64,000 nt of DNA from Parvularcula dongshanensis (GTDB lineage Bacteria; Pseudomonadota; Alphaproteobacteria; Caulobacterales; Parvularculaceae): contig NZ_JACHOB010000001.1 in NCBI RefSeq assembly GCF_014199615.1, forward strand, positions 248,001 to 312,000. Direction: 5' to 3'. Positions 28,746-39,780 of the stretch are shown here, piece by piece (positions within the stretch are counted from its first letter, which is position 1; each line of letters begins with the position of its first letter). The notes under the pieces are model-generated. The model had not been told where the DNA came from. It did not search any database and saw only the letters and a program-made list of their open reading frames with translations. Made by a program: the position numbers and the translations under genes.

Positions 28746-29554
28746 GACAGGGCCTCCCGTTCGAGGACGTCGTAGAGCCTCCCGAGCGGGTTGTCAGAGG
28801 ATGGCGGCAGCGAAAGGCCGGCGGGCTGCACCCCGGTCAGGCTGTTCGTACGGAAGAGCGTGCCGCTCTCCACCTCCTCCATAAGGAGCGGCCGCACTTC
28901 GACTTCGATCCCTGCGGACGGCGCGGCGGCGAGGAGGCGGCTTCGCACGATGCCGGGCAGCACGCCCTCGCCGACCGGCGGCGTAGCGAAGCCTTCGCGG
29001 GTGCGGAGCCACAGGTTGCCGATCGTGGTGCAGACCGGCCGCCCGGCCGTATTCAGGACCAGCGCATCGTCGGCCCCTGCCCGCGCGGCCTCGGCGCGGG
29101 CGAGGATCATGTCCTGATAGCTCAGAGTCTTCATCCGGCTCGCGAGACTCCATTCGTTTCGCCGCGTGGCGGCAAGGGCGAGGCGGATGGGGCCGCCGGG
29201 CGACGCTGCCATCGGCGCCGAGGCGACCACCAGGACGGGGCGCTGCTCGGCACGCGGGATCGGCGCCGTGCCGCGGGGGCCTGGCCCCCGGCTCAGGGTG
29301 ATGCGGACCGAGGCGAGCCCCGCCCTCCCTTCGAGCACGGCGGCCACGCCCGCCCTCGCGGCCGCCTCGTCGAAGGGCAGGTCGAGGAGCGCAGAGGAGG
29401 CGGCCATCCGCTCGAGGTGGTCGGAGAGGAATACCGGGCGACCCTCCACGGCCTTCAGCGTCTCGAAGAGGCCGTCGCCGAGCGTGGCGCCCCGGTCGTT
29501 CGCCGCGAAGACGAGCGCGTCCTCCGCGACGACGGCGCCGTCCGCCCAGATCAC
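28742..29554 (-). CDS. pabC: Class IV aminotransferase, aminodeoxychorismate lyase-like
   Basis: 270 residues of the PLP fold type IV family. It opens with [35 protein letters not shown] and carries the catalytic Lys within SRMKTLSYQDMILARAEA. PabC makes 4-aminobenzoate and pyruvate from aminodeoxychorismate. The GTG start overlaps the pabA stop (GTGA), and the order pabB-pabA-pabC supports this over a branched-chain or D-amino acid aminotransferase. Confidence 0.85.
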   Translation of the reverse strand: MIWADGAVVAEDALVFAANDRGATLGDGLFETLKAVEGRPVFLSDHLERMAASSALLDLPFDEAAARAGVAAVLEGRAGLASVRITLSRGPGPRGTAPIPRAEQRPVLVVASAPMAASPGGPIRLALAATRRNEWSLASRMKTLSYQDMILARAEAARAGADDALVLNTAGRPVCTTIGNLWLRTREGFATPPVGEGVLPGIVRSRLLAAAPSAGIEVEVRPLLMEEVESGTLFRTNSLTGVQPAGLSLPPSSDNPLGRLYDVLEREALS

Positions 29555-30117
29555 GCCGGTCCCCGGGTCGTCGCGACGAAGTTCTCGATCATGCAGTGAC
29601 CTCCCTCGGTCAGCAGGCTCTCGGGGTGGAACTGTACCCCGACATGCGGGCGCGATTCATGGCGGAAGGCCATGGGCAGGCCGTCTTGCGTCCAGGCGAC
29701 CTCGCGCAGCGCCGGGCCGGCAACGCCGATCAGGCTGTGATAGCGGGCCGCAGCGAAGGGGCTCGGCACGCCCGCGAAGAGCGGGTCACCCTCATGGCGG
29801 ACGAGGCTCGCCCGGCCGTGCACCGGTTCGGAGGAAACGACGGTCCGCCCCCCATAGGCCTCGGCGATCGCTTGGTGGCCGAGGCAGACGCCGAGGATGG
29901 GCGTGTCCGGCAAGGCGGCGATGAGCGGCAGAGCGATGCCCGCATCCGCGGGCCGCTTCGGCCCCGGCGAGAGGATGACGCCTTCCGGTCGCAGCGCGCG
30001 GGCCTCGTCCAGAGTGATCGCGTCCGCCCGAACGACCCGCGTCTCGGCCCCCGCCTCGCGGGCGTAGCGGGCGAGCGTCTCGACGAAGCTGTCGCGGCAG
30101 TCGAGGAGGAGGATCAT
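29551..30117 (-). CDS. pabA: Aminodeoxychorismate synthase glutaminase subunit
   Basis: 188 residues, class I glutamine amidotransferase. Nucleophile region GVCLGHQAIAEAYGG (Cys about 79) and the His-Glu pair in GVQFHPESLLTEGG are intact. It supplies ammonia to PabB. TrpG is the alternative, but the pabB and pabC neighbours decide. The start ATG at 30117 overlaps the pabB stop (ATGA). Confidence 0.9.
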   Translation of the reverse strand: MILLLDCRDSFVETLARYAREAGAETRVVRADAITLDEARALRPEGVILSPGPKRPADAGIALPLIAALPDTPILGVCLGHQAIAEAYGGRTVVSSEPVHGRASLVRHEGDPLFAGVPSPFAAARYHSLIGVAGPALREVAWTQDGLPMAFRHESRPHVGVQFHPESLLTEGGHCMIENFVATTRGPA

Positions 30118-31268
30118 CCCGGCCCCGCCATCGCGCGGAACGGGTAGGCTTTGGCCTCGGTCTCCGCCCACTCGGCCGCAGGGTCCGAGAGCACCGTCAC
30201 CCCGCCGCCCGCGCGCACGTCGAGCCGGGCCATCCGCGCGCCATAGGTCAGAACGCCGGTGCGGATCGGCACGGAGAAGACGGCGCGGTCTTTGCTGATC
30301 GCGAAGACCGTCCCGCAGTAAGGTCCCCGCCCCTCGCCTTCGAGCGCGGCGATGACGCTCAGCGCCTCGGGCTTCGGCGCCCCCGTGACCGAGCCGCAGG
30401 GGAAGGCGGCTTCGAGCGCGTCTACGGGGCCCAGTCCCGGGCGAAGCTCCGCCGTGATACGGCTGTAGAGGTGATGGACGTGCGGCAGCGTCCGCAGGGC
30501 GCAAACCGGCCCCGCCTCGACGCTCCGGTCTCGCGCGACCTTCGAGAGGTCGTTGCGCAGAAGGTCGGCGATCATGACGTTCTCGGCCCGGTCCTTGGGG
30601 TCCGAGGCGAGCGCTGCTGCGAGCGCCCGGTCCTCGTCGTCGGTGCCGCCGCGCGGCCGCGTGCCCTTGATCGGCTCGGCCGTCACGCGAGAACCCTCGA
30701 CCCTCAAGAAGAGCTCGGGCGAGTTGGACAGGACCGCCCCCTCCTCGGTCTGCAGGAGGGCGGCGTAGTCGGCGGCGCGTGCGTCGCAGAGGCGCGCGAA
30801 GAGCGCGTCGGCGAGGCGCTCTTCCTTCGCGAACGAGGCGCTGAGGCGTCGGGACAGGTTCGCCTGGAAGAGGTCGCCCGCCCGGATGCGCCGGATCACC
30901 TCGGCGACCTTGCGCTCATACCCGTCGCGCGCGTCCGTTCCGCTCTTTCCGAGCGGGACGGGCGCGGCCGCCGTCTTCGGCGGCTCGGCGGGCGTCACCC
31001 TTTCGAAGGTGCCGATCCAGGCGCGCGGCAGGGACCGGCCCTCATGGAGCGGCGGGGGCGGCAGCGTCAGGGACGGCTCCGTTTCTGCCGCCGCTTCGTA
31101 GCCGATATAGCCCGCGACGAGCCCGTCATCGGGACAGGCGCGGACCGCCTCGCGCAGCGGGGCGAACACGCCGCCCTCGCCGCGGCTGACCGCCAGAAGT
31201 CCTTCGCCTCGCCGCCACGCCCCCAGGAAGCCTGGCCCCAGAAGAACGCTCGAGAAAGAATCGTTCAC
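30114..31268 (-). CDS. pabB: Aminodeoxychorismate synthase component I
   Basis: 384 residues of the chorismate-binding family, with the hallmark ELFLRVEGSRVTAEPIKGTRPRG split over the active site and the C-terminal SVTGAPKPEAL and YCGTVFAI motifs. The PIKGT lysine is characteristic of PabB. It converts chorismate plus ammonia to 4-amino-4-deoxychorismate for folate synthesis. Start is GTG with GAGGGGAAAAC upstream. Confidence 0.92.
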   Translation of the reverse strand: MNDSFSSVLLGPGFLGAWRRGEGLLAVSRGEGGVFAPLREAVRACPDDGLVAGYIGYEAAAETEPSLTLPPPPLHEGRSLPRAWIGTFERVTPAEPPKTAAAPVPLGKSGTDARDGYERKVAEVIRRIRAGDLFQANLSRRLSASFAKEERLADALFARLCDARAADYAALLQTEEGAVLSNSPELFLRVEGSRVTAEPIKGTRPRGGTDDEDRALAAALASDPKDRAENVMIADLLRNDLSKVARDRSVEAGPVCALRTLPHVHHLYSRITAELRPGLGPVDALEAAFPCGSVTGAPKPEALSVIAALEGEGRGPYCGTVFAISKDRAVFSVPIRTGVLTYGARMARLDVRAGGGVTVLSDPAAEWAETEAKAYPFRAMAGPG

Positions 31269-31383
31269 GTTTTCCCCTCAGCTTTCGCGGTCTGAGGCGA
31301 TTGAATGGCGGCAAGTCATCGCTACATTCGTCGCGGAACCGTTCGGCGTCTCCAGGTAAACCGCCGAACCAAGGGAGTTTGAG

Positions 31384-32106
31384 ATGTCAGAGACGGATCG
31401 TCTTTACAAGAAGAACGCCGGCACCGCGGGCGTCGTCGCCTTCGACGAGGGCCTCCGCCGCTACATGATCGGCGTCTACAACTACATGGCGCTCGGCGTC
31501 GCCGCGACCGCGCTGATCGCCTTCGGCTTCCTGATGAGCCCGGCGGCCATGCAGACCGTCGCGGGCCTGTCGTTCATTCCCTTCATCGCGCTGATCGCGC
31601 TTGGCTGGTTCGCCCCGCGTCTGATCATGAACGGCTCGAAGGCGACCGCGCACGGCGCCTACTGGGCCTACGTCGCGCTCTGGGGCGTTCTGATCGGACC
31701 CTTCGTCGCCGGGTACATCGGCATGGGCATGGCCGGCCTCGTGGCGCAGGCCTTCTTCATCTCGGCCTCGATCTTCGCGGCGATGAGCCTCTACGGCTAC
31801 ACGACCAAGAAGGACCTGTCGGGCTGGGGCCGGTTCTTGTTCATGGCGTCGATCGGCTTCCTGGTCGCGATCGTGGTGAACTTCTTCCTCGCCTCGACCA
31901 TGTTCAGCCTGCTCATCTCGTTCGGCGTCGTCCTCCTGATGTCGGCGATCACCGCCTTCGAGACGCAGATGATCCGCAACCTCTACGTCGAGGGCGCGGG
32001 CGAGATGAACGAGCGCTCCTCGATCTTCGGCGCCTTCGCGCTCTACGGCTCCTTCATCAGCCTCTTCGTGCACGTGCTGAACATCCTCGGCATCATGCGC
32101 GACTAA
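31384..32106 (+). CDS. Bax inhibitor-1/YccA family membrane protein
   Basis: 240 residues with seven hydrophobic helices from about residue 30. The N-terminal cytoplasmic stretch FDEGLRRYMIGVYNYMALGVAATALIAFG is typical of the family, as is the charged segment ENQMIR-like FETQMIRNLY. Family members are calcium-leak or stress-protection proteins of the inner membrane; the role here is not known. AAGGGAG precedes the ATG. Confidence 0.92.
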   Translation: MSETDRLYKKNAGTAGVVAFDEGLRRYMIGVYNYMALGVAATALIAFGFLMSPAAMQTVAGLSFIPFIALIALGWFAPRLIMNGSKATAHGAYWAYVALWGVLIGPFVAGYIGMGMAGLVAQAFFISASIFAAMSLYGYTTKKDLSGWGRFLFMASIGFLVAIVVNFFLASTMFSLLISFGVVLLMSAITAFETQMIRNLYVEGAGEMNERSSIFGAFALYGSFISLFVHVLNILGIMRD

Positions 32107-32128
32107 GCGTCGGCCCTCTACTGCGATC

Positions 32129-32154
32129 GAAGCCCCCGCCCCGGCGGGGGCTTC
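32129..32154. terminator. Bidirectional terminator
   Basis: GAAGCCCCCGCC (32129-32140) pairs with GGCGGGGGCTTC (32143-32154) over a 2-base loop. It lies between the Bax inhibitor-1 stop and the convergent aldolase stop, 6 bp from the latter. Confidence 0.85.
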
Positions 32155-32160
32155 TTCGTT

Positions 32161-32994
32161 TCAGCGGTCCCAGCCTGGGTTCTGCCGCGAGAGCTTCCGC
32201 ATCAGGGCGGGCCAGGTGAGGTTGTCGCCGAGGCCCTTCGTGAAGCCCGGCGCGCCCTGCCGCCCGACGAGGTCCGCCATCTCCTCCGTATCCTCGAGGA
32301 GCGCGTCGTCCCCCGCCGCTTGCGCCAGGATCTGCGTCCGGCAGGCCTGCTCGAGGATGTACATGCGCAAGAAGGCGAGCGCGCAGTTCTCGCCCAGCGT
32401 CAGCGTGCCGTGGTTGCGCAGCATCATCATGTGCCGCTGCCCGAGGTCCCGGACGAGCCGCTCGCGCTCCTCACTCTCCAGGGCGATGCCTTCGTAGTCG
32501 TGATAAGCAAGGTCCCCGATCACGATCATCGCGAACTGCGTGTAGCGGTGAAGCCCGCCCTTCTGCGCCGACACCGCGACGCCGTAGGGACTGTGGAGGT
32601 GGAGGACGCAGCCCGCATCGTGCCGGTGCAGGTGAACGGCGGAGTGAACCACGAAGCCCGCCGGGTTCGTGAAGTACGGGCTGTCCACGACCTTCCGGCC
32701 TTCCATGTCGATCTTGACGAGCGACGAGGCCGTCATCTCCTCGAACAGGGCGCCGTAGGGGTTGATCAGGAACCGCGCTTCCCCGTCCTCGTCCGGCAGG
32801 CGGGCCGAGATGTGCGTGAAGACGAGGTCGTCCCAACCATAGAGCGCGGCGAGGCGGTAGGTCGCGGCGAGCTCGCACCGGATCTGCCACTCATGGTCCG
32901 AGACCTTCCCATTCAGGCTCGGCAGGCTCGCAGGGTCCGGCAGGTCGAAGCCGGCCCCGACCCCGGCGAGCACGTTGGCGGCGTGGTGTTCCAT
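32161..32994 (-). CDS. Class II aldolase/adducin family protein
   Basis: 277 residues. Metal-binding His residues are visible in [13 protein letters not shown] and RNHGTLTLG, with a Glu candidate after [19 protein letters not shown] (about 58-66) is the usual phosphate or substrate loop. The group includes sugar-phosphate aldolases and related lyases; the alphaproteobacterial versions of this length mostly have no assigned substrate. AAAGGAGGA precedes the ATG. Confidence 0.85.
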   Translation of the reverse strand: MEHHAANVLAGVGAGFDLPDPASLPSLNGKVSDHEWQIRCELAATYRLAALYGWDDLVFTHISARLPDEDGEARFLINPYGALFEEMTASSLVKIDMEGRKVVDSPYFTNPAGFVVHSAVHLHRHDAGCVLHLHSPYGVAVSAQKGGLHRYTQFAMIVIGDLAYHDYEGIALESEERERLVRDLGQRHMMMLRNHGTLTLGENCALAFLRMYILEQACRTQILAQAAGDDALLEDTEEMADLVGRQGAPGFTKGLGDNLTWPALMRKLSRQNPGWDR

Positions 32995-33117
32995 GATCGC
33001 GTCCTCCTTTTTCGAGAAACGCTACGCCTGCCGTCGGGCCTCGCCAAACGCCTCTCGCTGCGGACGGAACCGGCCCGGCGATGGGGCCGTTCGCGAGCTT
33101 CTGACGCAAGGGACGCC

Positions 33118-33864
33118 ATGCTCGACCTTCTCACCAACCCGGCCGCCTGGGCGGCGCTTGCCACGCTGATCGTGATGGAGGTCGTGCTCGGCATCGACAA
33201 CCTCGTCTTCATCTCGGTCCTCACCAACAAACTGCCGGAGGAGAAGCGGCGCCCCGCGCGCAGGATCGGCATCGGTGCCGCGCTGATCCTGCGCCTCGCC
33301 CTTCTCTCCCTCATCACCGTCATCATTGCGCTCGAAGAGGACCTGTTCGAGGCGTTCGGCCACGGCTTCTCGGTGCGGGACCTTATCTTGATCGCGGGCG
33401 GCCTGTTCCTCGTCTGGAAGGCCACGCGCGAGATTCATGAATCGATGGAGCCTGAGACCGAGCACACGGCGGGCGTCGCGAAGACCACGGCCACGATGAG
33501 CGTCAGCGCGGCGGTGGTTCAGATCCTGCTGCTCGACATGGTATTCTCGATCGACTCCATCCTGACCGCGATCGGCATGACAGACTTCGTCCCCGTCATG
33601 TTCATCGCCGTGATCGTCGCCGTGGGCGTCATGTTCTTCGCGGCCGACCCGCTCGGAAACTTCATCGCCCGCAACCCGACTGTCGTCATGCTGGCGCTCG
33701 GCTTCCTCCTGATGATCGGCATGACGCTGATCGCGGACGGCTTCGGCTTCCACGTGCCCAAGGGCTACATCTACGCCGCCATGGCCTTCTCGGCCTTCGT
33801 CGAGGCCCTCAACGTCTTCGCGCGGCGGCGGAAGGGTGCAGCGGTCACTGAGCCCGCCGCTTGA
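33118..33864 (+). CDS. TerC family integral membrane protein
   Basis: 248 residues with seven to eight helices and the two acidic membrane motifs of TerC proteins: [15 protein letters not shown] (10-25) and [17 protein letters not shown] (about 137-155). Members are linked to metal (often manganese) export and tellurite resistance. AAGGGA precedes the ATG at 33118; the frame is open far upstream but that part is the antisense of the aldolase gene. Confidence 0.9.
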   Translation: MLDLLTNPAAWAALATLIVMEVVLGIDNLVFISVLTNKLPEEKRRPARRIGIGAALILRLALLSLITVIIALEEDLFEAFGHGFSVRDLILIAGGLFLVWKATREIHESMEPETEHTAGVAKTTATMSVSAAVVQILLLDMVFSIDSILTAIGMTDFVPVMFIAVIVAVGVMFFAADPLGNFIARNPTVVMLALGFLLMIGMTLIADGFGFHVPKGYIYAAMAFSAFVEALNVFARRRKGAAVTEPAA

Positions 33865-33915
33865 CCCGCGGCGGTGCCGGTCCTTCCCTTCGGTCGCCGA
33901 GAAGGAGAAAGCATC

Positions 33916-34122
33916 ATGGCCATCGCCCGCGTCACCGACATCATCGCCGCTTCGAAGGACAGCTTCGACGACGCCGTGAAGAAGGGCGTCAAGCGCGCCA
34001 ACAAGACTCTCAAGAACGTGCAGGGCGCCTGGGTTCAGGACATGAAGGTCGAGTGCGACGGTGACGGCAACATCCAGGAGTATCGGGTCGCGATGAAGGT
34101 GACCTTCATCCTCGAAGACTGA
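33916..34122 (+). CDS. Dodecin
   Basis: 68 residues matching the flavin-storage protein dodecin: SKDSFDDAVKKGVKRANKTLKNVQGAWVQDMK, with the flavin-stacking Trp and neighbouring Gln at WVQ. Twelve copies assemble into a hollow sphere binding FMN or riboflavin. GAAGGAG lies 8 bases upstream of the ATG at 33916. It follows terC by 51 bp on the same strand. Confidence 0.93.
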   Translation: MAIARVTDIIAASKDSFDDAVKKGVKRANKTLKNVQGAWVQDMKVECDGDGNIQEYRVAMKVTFILED

Positions 34123-34229
34123 GCGGGCAGCGCGGTGCGGGCGGAGCGTACCGTGCCCGACCTAGCGCCCCGCTCGCGTCGGCAGCTTACCCTACCTAGT
34201 ACCCGACCTCGCCGGTACCCGAGCCCGCG

Positions 34230-34610
34230 TCAGTAGCCTGCCAGCACGTCCACGGCGCGCTGCTGCTCGAGCACCTGCTCGGGCGTGCCGCCTTCGCTCA
34301 ACGCCTTCTGCGCGGCCTGCTTCTGCCGGCCGAGCACGTCGCCCTTCAGCTCGTCCTCGGGGATCGCCACCTCGGCGAGAACCGTGAGGCCCTCGGGGTT
34401 CACGTCGGCGAAGCCGCCGCGGACGAAGAGACGACGCTCCGTGCCGGCGTTGCGGATGACGAGGATGCCCGGGCTGAGCGTCGACATCAGCGGCGCGTGG
34501 TTCGCCTGGACCTCGAACAGGCCTTCGGTGCCGGGCACGAGCACGCTGTCAGCCTCGCCCGAGGCGTACTCGCGCTCCGGCGTGACGAGGGAGAAGGGAA
34601 GCTTGGCCAT
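34230..34610 (-). CDS. atpC: ATP synthase F1 epsilon subunit
   Basis: 126 residues. It opens MAKLPFSLVTPEREYASGEADSV and carries the beta-sandwich signature GFADVNPEGLTVLAE, then a helical C terminus that can inhibit the enzyme. It is the last gene of the F1 operon, 49 bp after atpD. Confidence 0.96.
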   Translation of the reverse strand: MAKLPFSLVTPEREYASGEADSVLVPGTEGLFEVQANHAPLMSTLSPGILVIRNAGTERRLFVRGGFADVNPEGLTVLAEVAIPEDELKGDVLGRQKQAAQKALSEGGTPEQVLEQQRAVDVLAGY

Positions 34611-34659
34611 CAGGCGTCTCCAGTGTCAGGGCGCGGCCGGGCCGCGCCCTAGAAGATCG

Positions 34660-36117
<1,458 letters not shown>

Positions 36118-36149
36118 CTAGCGCCTTCCTCGTTCTTCCGCCAACTGCC

Positions 36150-37028
36150 CTAGACGCTTTCCGCACCGGCGATGATCTCGACGAGTTCCGTCGTGATCTG
36201 TGCCTGGCGGGCGCGGTTGTACTGCAGGTTCAGCGTATCGATCATCTCGCCGGCGTTGCGGGTCGCGTTGTCCATGGCGGACATGCGCGCCCCCTGCTCG
36301 GACGCCGCGTTCTCGAGCAGCGCGCGGAACACTTGCACGGCGACGTAGCGCGGCAGGAGCGTCGTCAGGATCGCCTCCTCGTCCGGCTCGTACTCGTAAG
36401 GCGCGACGGGCGCTGCGTCCTGCGGCCTTGCGGGCGGCTTCGCCGGGATCACCTGGCTCGCGGTCGGAACCTGCGCGATCACGGACTGGAAGCGGCCGTA
36501 GAAGATGGTCGCGACGTCGAACGCCCCCTCTTCGTAGAGCGCGAGCAGCCGGTCGGCGACGTCCTTCGCCTGTTCGAAGCCGACCGTCTTCGTGCCCTCG
36601 GTGTCGTAGTGCTCCAGGATTAGGTCGCCGTAGAGGCGCTTCAACTGATCCCGGCCCTTCTTGCCGATGGTGAACAGGCGGACCGTCTTGCCCTGCCCCT
36701 GCAGCGAGACAATGCGCTCGCGCGCGAGGCGGACGATCGAGCTGTTGAAGCCGCCGCAGAGCCCACGGTCGGCGGTCGCGACGACCAGGAGGTGCACCTG
36801 ATCCTTGCCCGTCCCGGTCAGAAGCTTCGGCCCCGGCGCGCCGGGCGTGAGGCCCGCAGCGAGGTTGCCAAGCACGGTCTCGATCCGCTGCGCGTAGGGC
36901 CGCGCGGCGGTCGCCGCCTCCTCGGCTCGGCGCAGCTTCGCGGCCGCGACCATCTGCATGGCCTTGGTGATCTTCTGCGTCGAGCGGACCGAGGTGATGC
37001 GGTCCTTGAGGTCTTTGAGGCTGGGCAT
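36150..37028 (-). CDS. atpG: ATP synthase F1 gamma subunit
   Basis: 292 residues with the conserved N-terminal rotor helix [38 protein letters not shown] and C-terminal helix [34 protein letters not shown]. It is the central rotating shaft. Its ATG lies two bases after the stop of the unexpected lipoprotein gene, so its ribosome site is inside that gene. Confidence 0.97.
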   Translation of the reverse strand: MPSLKDLKDRITSVRSTQKITKAMQMVAAAKLRRAEEAATAARPYAQRIETVLGNLAAGLTPGAPGPKLLTGTGKDQVHLLVVATADRGLCGGFNSSIVRLARERIVSLQGQGKTVRLFTIGKKGRDQLKRLYGDLILEHYDTEGTKTVGFEQAKDVADRLLALYEEGAFDVATIFYGRFQSVIAQVPTASQVIPAKPPARPQDAAPVAPYEYEPDEEAILTTLLPRYVAVQVFRALLENAASEQGARMSAMDNATRNAGEMIDTLNLQYNRARQAQITTELVEIIAGAESV

Positions 37029-37030
37029 GT

Positions 37031-37411
37031 TTAGTCCGCCACTTCTGTTTCTTCTTCGGTCACCCCGCAGAGCTCTTCTGCCCGGGTGACCAGCATCGTT
37101 CCGACCATCATCGCGAAGGCTGCACGGCTAGCGCCTGTCCGACCATCACCAAGACCTGCCACTCTTACGAACTTCTCCGCTTCGATGAGTGATTGATCAT
37201 CAGGATTTGCGACCAGTTGACCGAACGCCTCCGCTACGCACTGGCAGTCTTCCGGCGACTGCCCCTCGCAATCCGTATCAACCCCTACGCGAACGCCGGA
37301 GCTCAGATAGTTCTCGCGTAAACGGTCCGCTTTCGACGTACTCGCACAACCTTCGAGCACGAAGATCGAAGAGGCGAGAAGCACGATCAATCCGAACTTG
37401 TATCGAGCCAT
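37031..37411 (-). CDS. Predicted lipoprotein inserted in the atp operon
   Basis: 126 residues from the ATG at 37411 (GAGG about nine bases upstream; a TTG at 37426 is possible). The signal peptide [17 protein letters not shown] ends in a clear lipobox, LEGC. The mature protein is small and helical, with four further Cys-type residues ([19 protein letters not shown] and EELCGV) and a charged end, EETEVAD. I recognise no family. It lies between atpA (39 bp upstream) and atpG (2 bp downstream) on the same strand, so it is transcribed with F1. By my count its G+C is about 57%, clearly lower than its neighbours, and it uses codons such as AAT, GAT, TCA and CAA that they avoid. This suggests acquisition or relaxed selection. 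Confidence 0.75.
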   Translation of the reverse strand: MARYKFGLIVLLASSIFVLEGCASTSKADRLRENYLSSGVRVGVDTDCEGQSPEDCQCVAEAFGQLVANPDDQSLIEAEKFVRVAGLGDGRTGASRAAFAMMVGTMLVTRAEELCGVTEEETEVAD

Positions 37412-37450
37412 CGTACGTCGCCTCAAACCAATCCTACGGAGCTACCGTCT

Positions 37451-38989
37451 CTACGCGAAGCTCTTCACGAACTCGTCGAGGATGCCCGTCAACTTCGTGT
37501 CGGTCTCGTCCGAGAGCTTCTTCTCGGTCCGGATCGTCGTCAGCAGGTCGGCGTGCCTCGCGTGCATGTGGCGCAGAAACTCGGCCTCGAACTCGCGCAC
37601 CTTGGCGGTCTCGATCTTGTCGAGGTAGCCGCGCGTGCCCGCGAAGAGGACGACGACCTGCTCTTCGACCTGAAGCGGCGAGAACTGGGGCTGCTTCAGC
37701 AGCTCCGTCATCCGCGCGCCGCGGTTGAGCGTCGATTGCGTCGCCGCGTCGAGGTCCGAGCCGAACTGCGCGAAGGCCGCGAGCTCGCGGTACTGGGCGA
37801 GGTCGCCTTTGATCTTGCCCGCGACCTGCTTCATCGCCTTGATCTGCGCGGCCGAGCCGACCCGGCTGACCGACAGGCCGACGTTCACGGCCGGGCGGAT
37901 GCCCTGGTTGAAGAGGTCGGTCTCGAGGAAGATCTGGCCGTCCGTGATCGAGATGACGTTCGTCGGGATGTAGGCCGACACGTCGTTCGCCTGCGTCTCG
38001 ATGATCGGCAGCGCCGTCAAGGAGCCCGAGCCGTGACCCTCGTTCAGCTTCGCCGCGCGCTCGAGGAGCCTCGAGTGCAGGTAGAAGACGTCGCCCGGAT
38101 AGGCTTCGCGCCCCGGCGGACGGCGAAGGAGCAGCGACATCTGACGGTACGCCACGGCCTGCTTGGACAGGTCGTCGTAGACGATCGTGCAGTGCATGCC
38201 GTTGTCGCGGAAGAACTCGCCCATGGCGCAGCCCGCGAAGGGCGCGAGGAACTGGAGCGGCGCGGGCTCGGACGCGGTCGCGGCGACGACGATGGTGTAG
38301 TCGAGCGCGCCGTTGTCCTGCAGCGTCTTGACGATCTGCGCGACGGTCGAGCGCTTCTGCCCGATCGCGACGTAGATGCAGAACATCTTGCCCGAATCGT
38401 CCGTCGCGGCCTCGTTCGGCTCGCGCTGGTTCAGCATGGCGTCGACGCAGATCGCGGACTTGCCGGTCTGACGGTCGCCGATGACCAGCTCACGCTGGCC
38501 GCGCCCGATCGGGATCATCGCGTCGATCGACTTGATGCCGGTCTGGACGGGCTCGTGCACCGACTTGCGCGGCAGGATGCCTGGCGCCTTCACGTCGACG
38601 AGGCGGCGCTCGGCGCTTTCGATCGGGCCCTTGCCGTCGATCGGGTTGCCGAGCGGGTCGACGACGCGGCCGAGGAGGCCCTTGCCGACGGGGACGTCCA
38701 CGATCGCGCCCGTGCGGCGGACCGTCTGACCTTCCTTGATGGTGCGGTCGTCGCCGAAGATGACGACGCCGACATTGTCGCTCTCGAGGTTCAGGGCCAT
38801 CCCCCGAATCCCTTCCGCGCCTTCGAACTCGACCATCTCGCCCGCCTGGACGTTGTCGAGGCCGTAGACGCGGGCGATGCCGTCACCGACGGAAAGGACG
38901 GAGCCGATCTCGGAGACCTCGGCCTCCTGGCCGAAGTTCGCGATCTGCTGCTTCAGGATCGAGCTGATCTCAGCGGCGTTGAGTTCCAT
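37451..38989 (-). CDS. atpA: ATP synthase F1 alpha subunit
   Basis: 512 residues, usual length. The P-loop GDRQTGKS (171-178) is intact, and [20 protein letters not shown] is the family signature near residue 375. It holds the non-catalytic nucleotide sites. It begins four bases after the atpH stop. Confidence 0.98.
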   Translation of the reverse strand: MELNAAEISSILKQQIANFGQEAEVSEIGSVLSVGDGIARVYGLDNVQAGEMVEFEGAEGIRGMALNLESDNVGVVIFGDDRTIKEGQTVRRTGAIVDVPVGKGLLGRVVDPLGNPIDGKGPIESAERRLVDVKAPGILPRKSVHEPVQTGIKSIDAMIPIGRGQRELVIGDRQTGKSAICVDAMLNQREPNEAATDDSGKMFCIYVAIGQKRSTVAQIVKTLQDNGALDYTIVVAATASEPAPLQFLAPFAGCAMGEFFRDNGMHCTIVYDDLSKQAVAYRQMSLLLRRPPGREAYPGDVFYLHSRLLERAAKLNEGHGSGSLTALPIIETQANDVSAYIPTNVISITDGQIFLETDLFNQGIRPAVNVGLSVSRVGSAAQIKAMKQVAGKIKGDLAQYRELAAFAQFGSDLDAATQSTLNRGARMTELLKQPQFSPLQVEEQVVVLFAGTRGYLDKIETAKVREFEAEFLRHMHARHADLLTTIRTEKKLSDETDTKLTGILDEFVKSFA

Positions 38990-38993
38990 GGTC

Positions 38994-39542
38994 TTAGGCC
39001 TCTTTGAGACGCGCGTGCAGTCTGTTGAGCTTGGTCTTGAGCGAGTTATCCATCATCCGGCTGCCGACCTTCACGATCAGGCCGCCGAGGAGCGAGGGAT
39101 CAACTTGGGTAGTGAGGTTCACGTCCTTGCCGACGGCGCGGCCGATCTCGGCGCGCAAGGCGGCTTCTTGTTCTTCCGAAAGCGGATGCGCGCTGACGGC
39201 CTCGGCCGCGACCTCGCCGCGCGCCGCGGCGGCGCGTTCCAGGAACGCCCTCGCCACGCCGTCCATCGCGAAGAGACGCCCGTTCCGGATCAGCAGAAGG
39301 ACGAGGTTCCGCGTGAGCGCATGCGCGCCCATGCGGTCGAGCACGGCCGTCATGCCGCGCGTCTTGTCCTCGGACTCGAAGACGGGCGACAGGGCGAGGC
39401 GGCGCAGATCCTCCGAGGAGGACATCGCGGCGCGCAAACCCTTCATGTCCTCTTCGAGCGGCGCGATCGCGTCCTGCTCGCGAGCGAGGTCGAAGAAGGC
39501 GCCCGCATATCGCTCGGCGACGGCGGCGCGGTCGTCTTGCAT
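38994..39542 (-). CDS. atpH: ATP synthase F1 delta subunit
   Basis: 182 residues from the ATG at 39542 with GGGAGCC upstream (the open frame to 39689 is intergenic). [17 protein letters not shown] opens the OSCP/delta fold and [29 protein letters not shown] is its C-terminal signature. It joins F1 to the stator. It is the first gene of the operon; F0 genes are elsewhere, as is usual in this class. Confidence 0.95.
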   Translation of the reverse strand: MQDDRAAVAERYAGAFFDLAREQDAIAPLEEDMKGLRAAMSSSEDLRRLALSPVFESEDKTRGMTAVLDRMGAHALTRNLVLLLIRNGRLFAMDGVARAFLERAAAARGEVAAEAVSAHPLSEEQEAALRAEIGRAVGKDVNLTTQVDPSLLGGLIVKVGSRMMDNSLKTKLNRLHARLKEA

Positions 39543-39780
39543 GCAAGGCTCCCGGAGACGGGCGGAAGGGCGGCGCCGGCGGCGCGCCCTCTCGGCGGTG
39601 AGTGATGACGGGACGACGGGGCCGCCCCAGAAGTTCCGCGGGCGGGTAGCACACGGGACCAGGGGGCGCAACGCGTTCGGACGGCGCAACTTCCCTCATT
39701 CGTGAGAGGCCGACGCCGCCTCGACGGTGACGGATGCCGGCTACCCTTGCTCGCAGGAGCGCATCCTATAAAGCCGCCCC

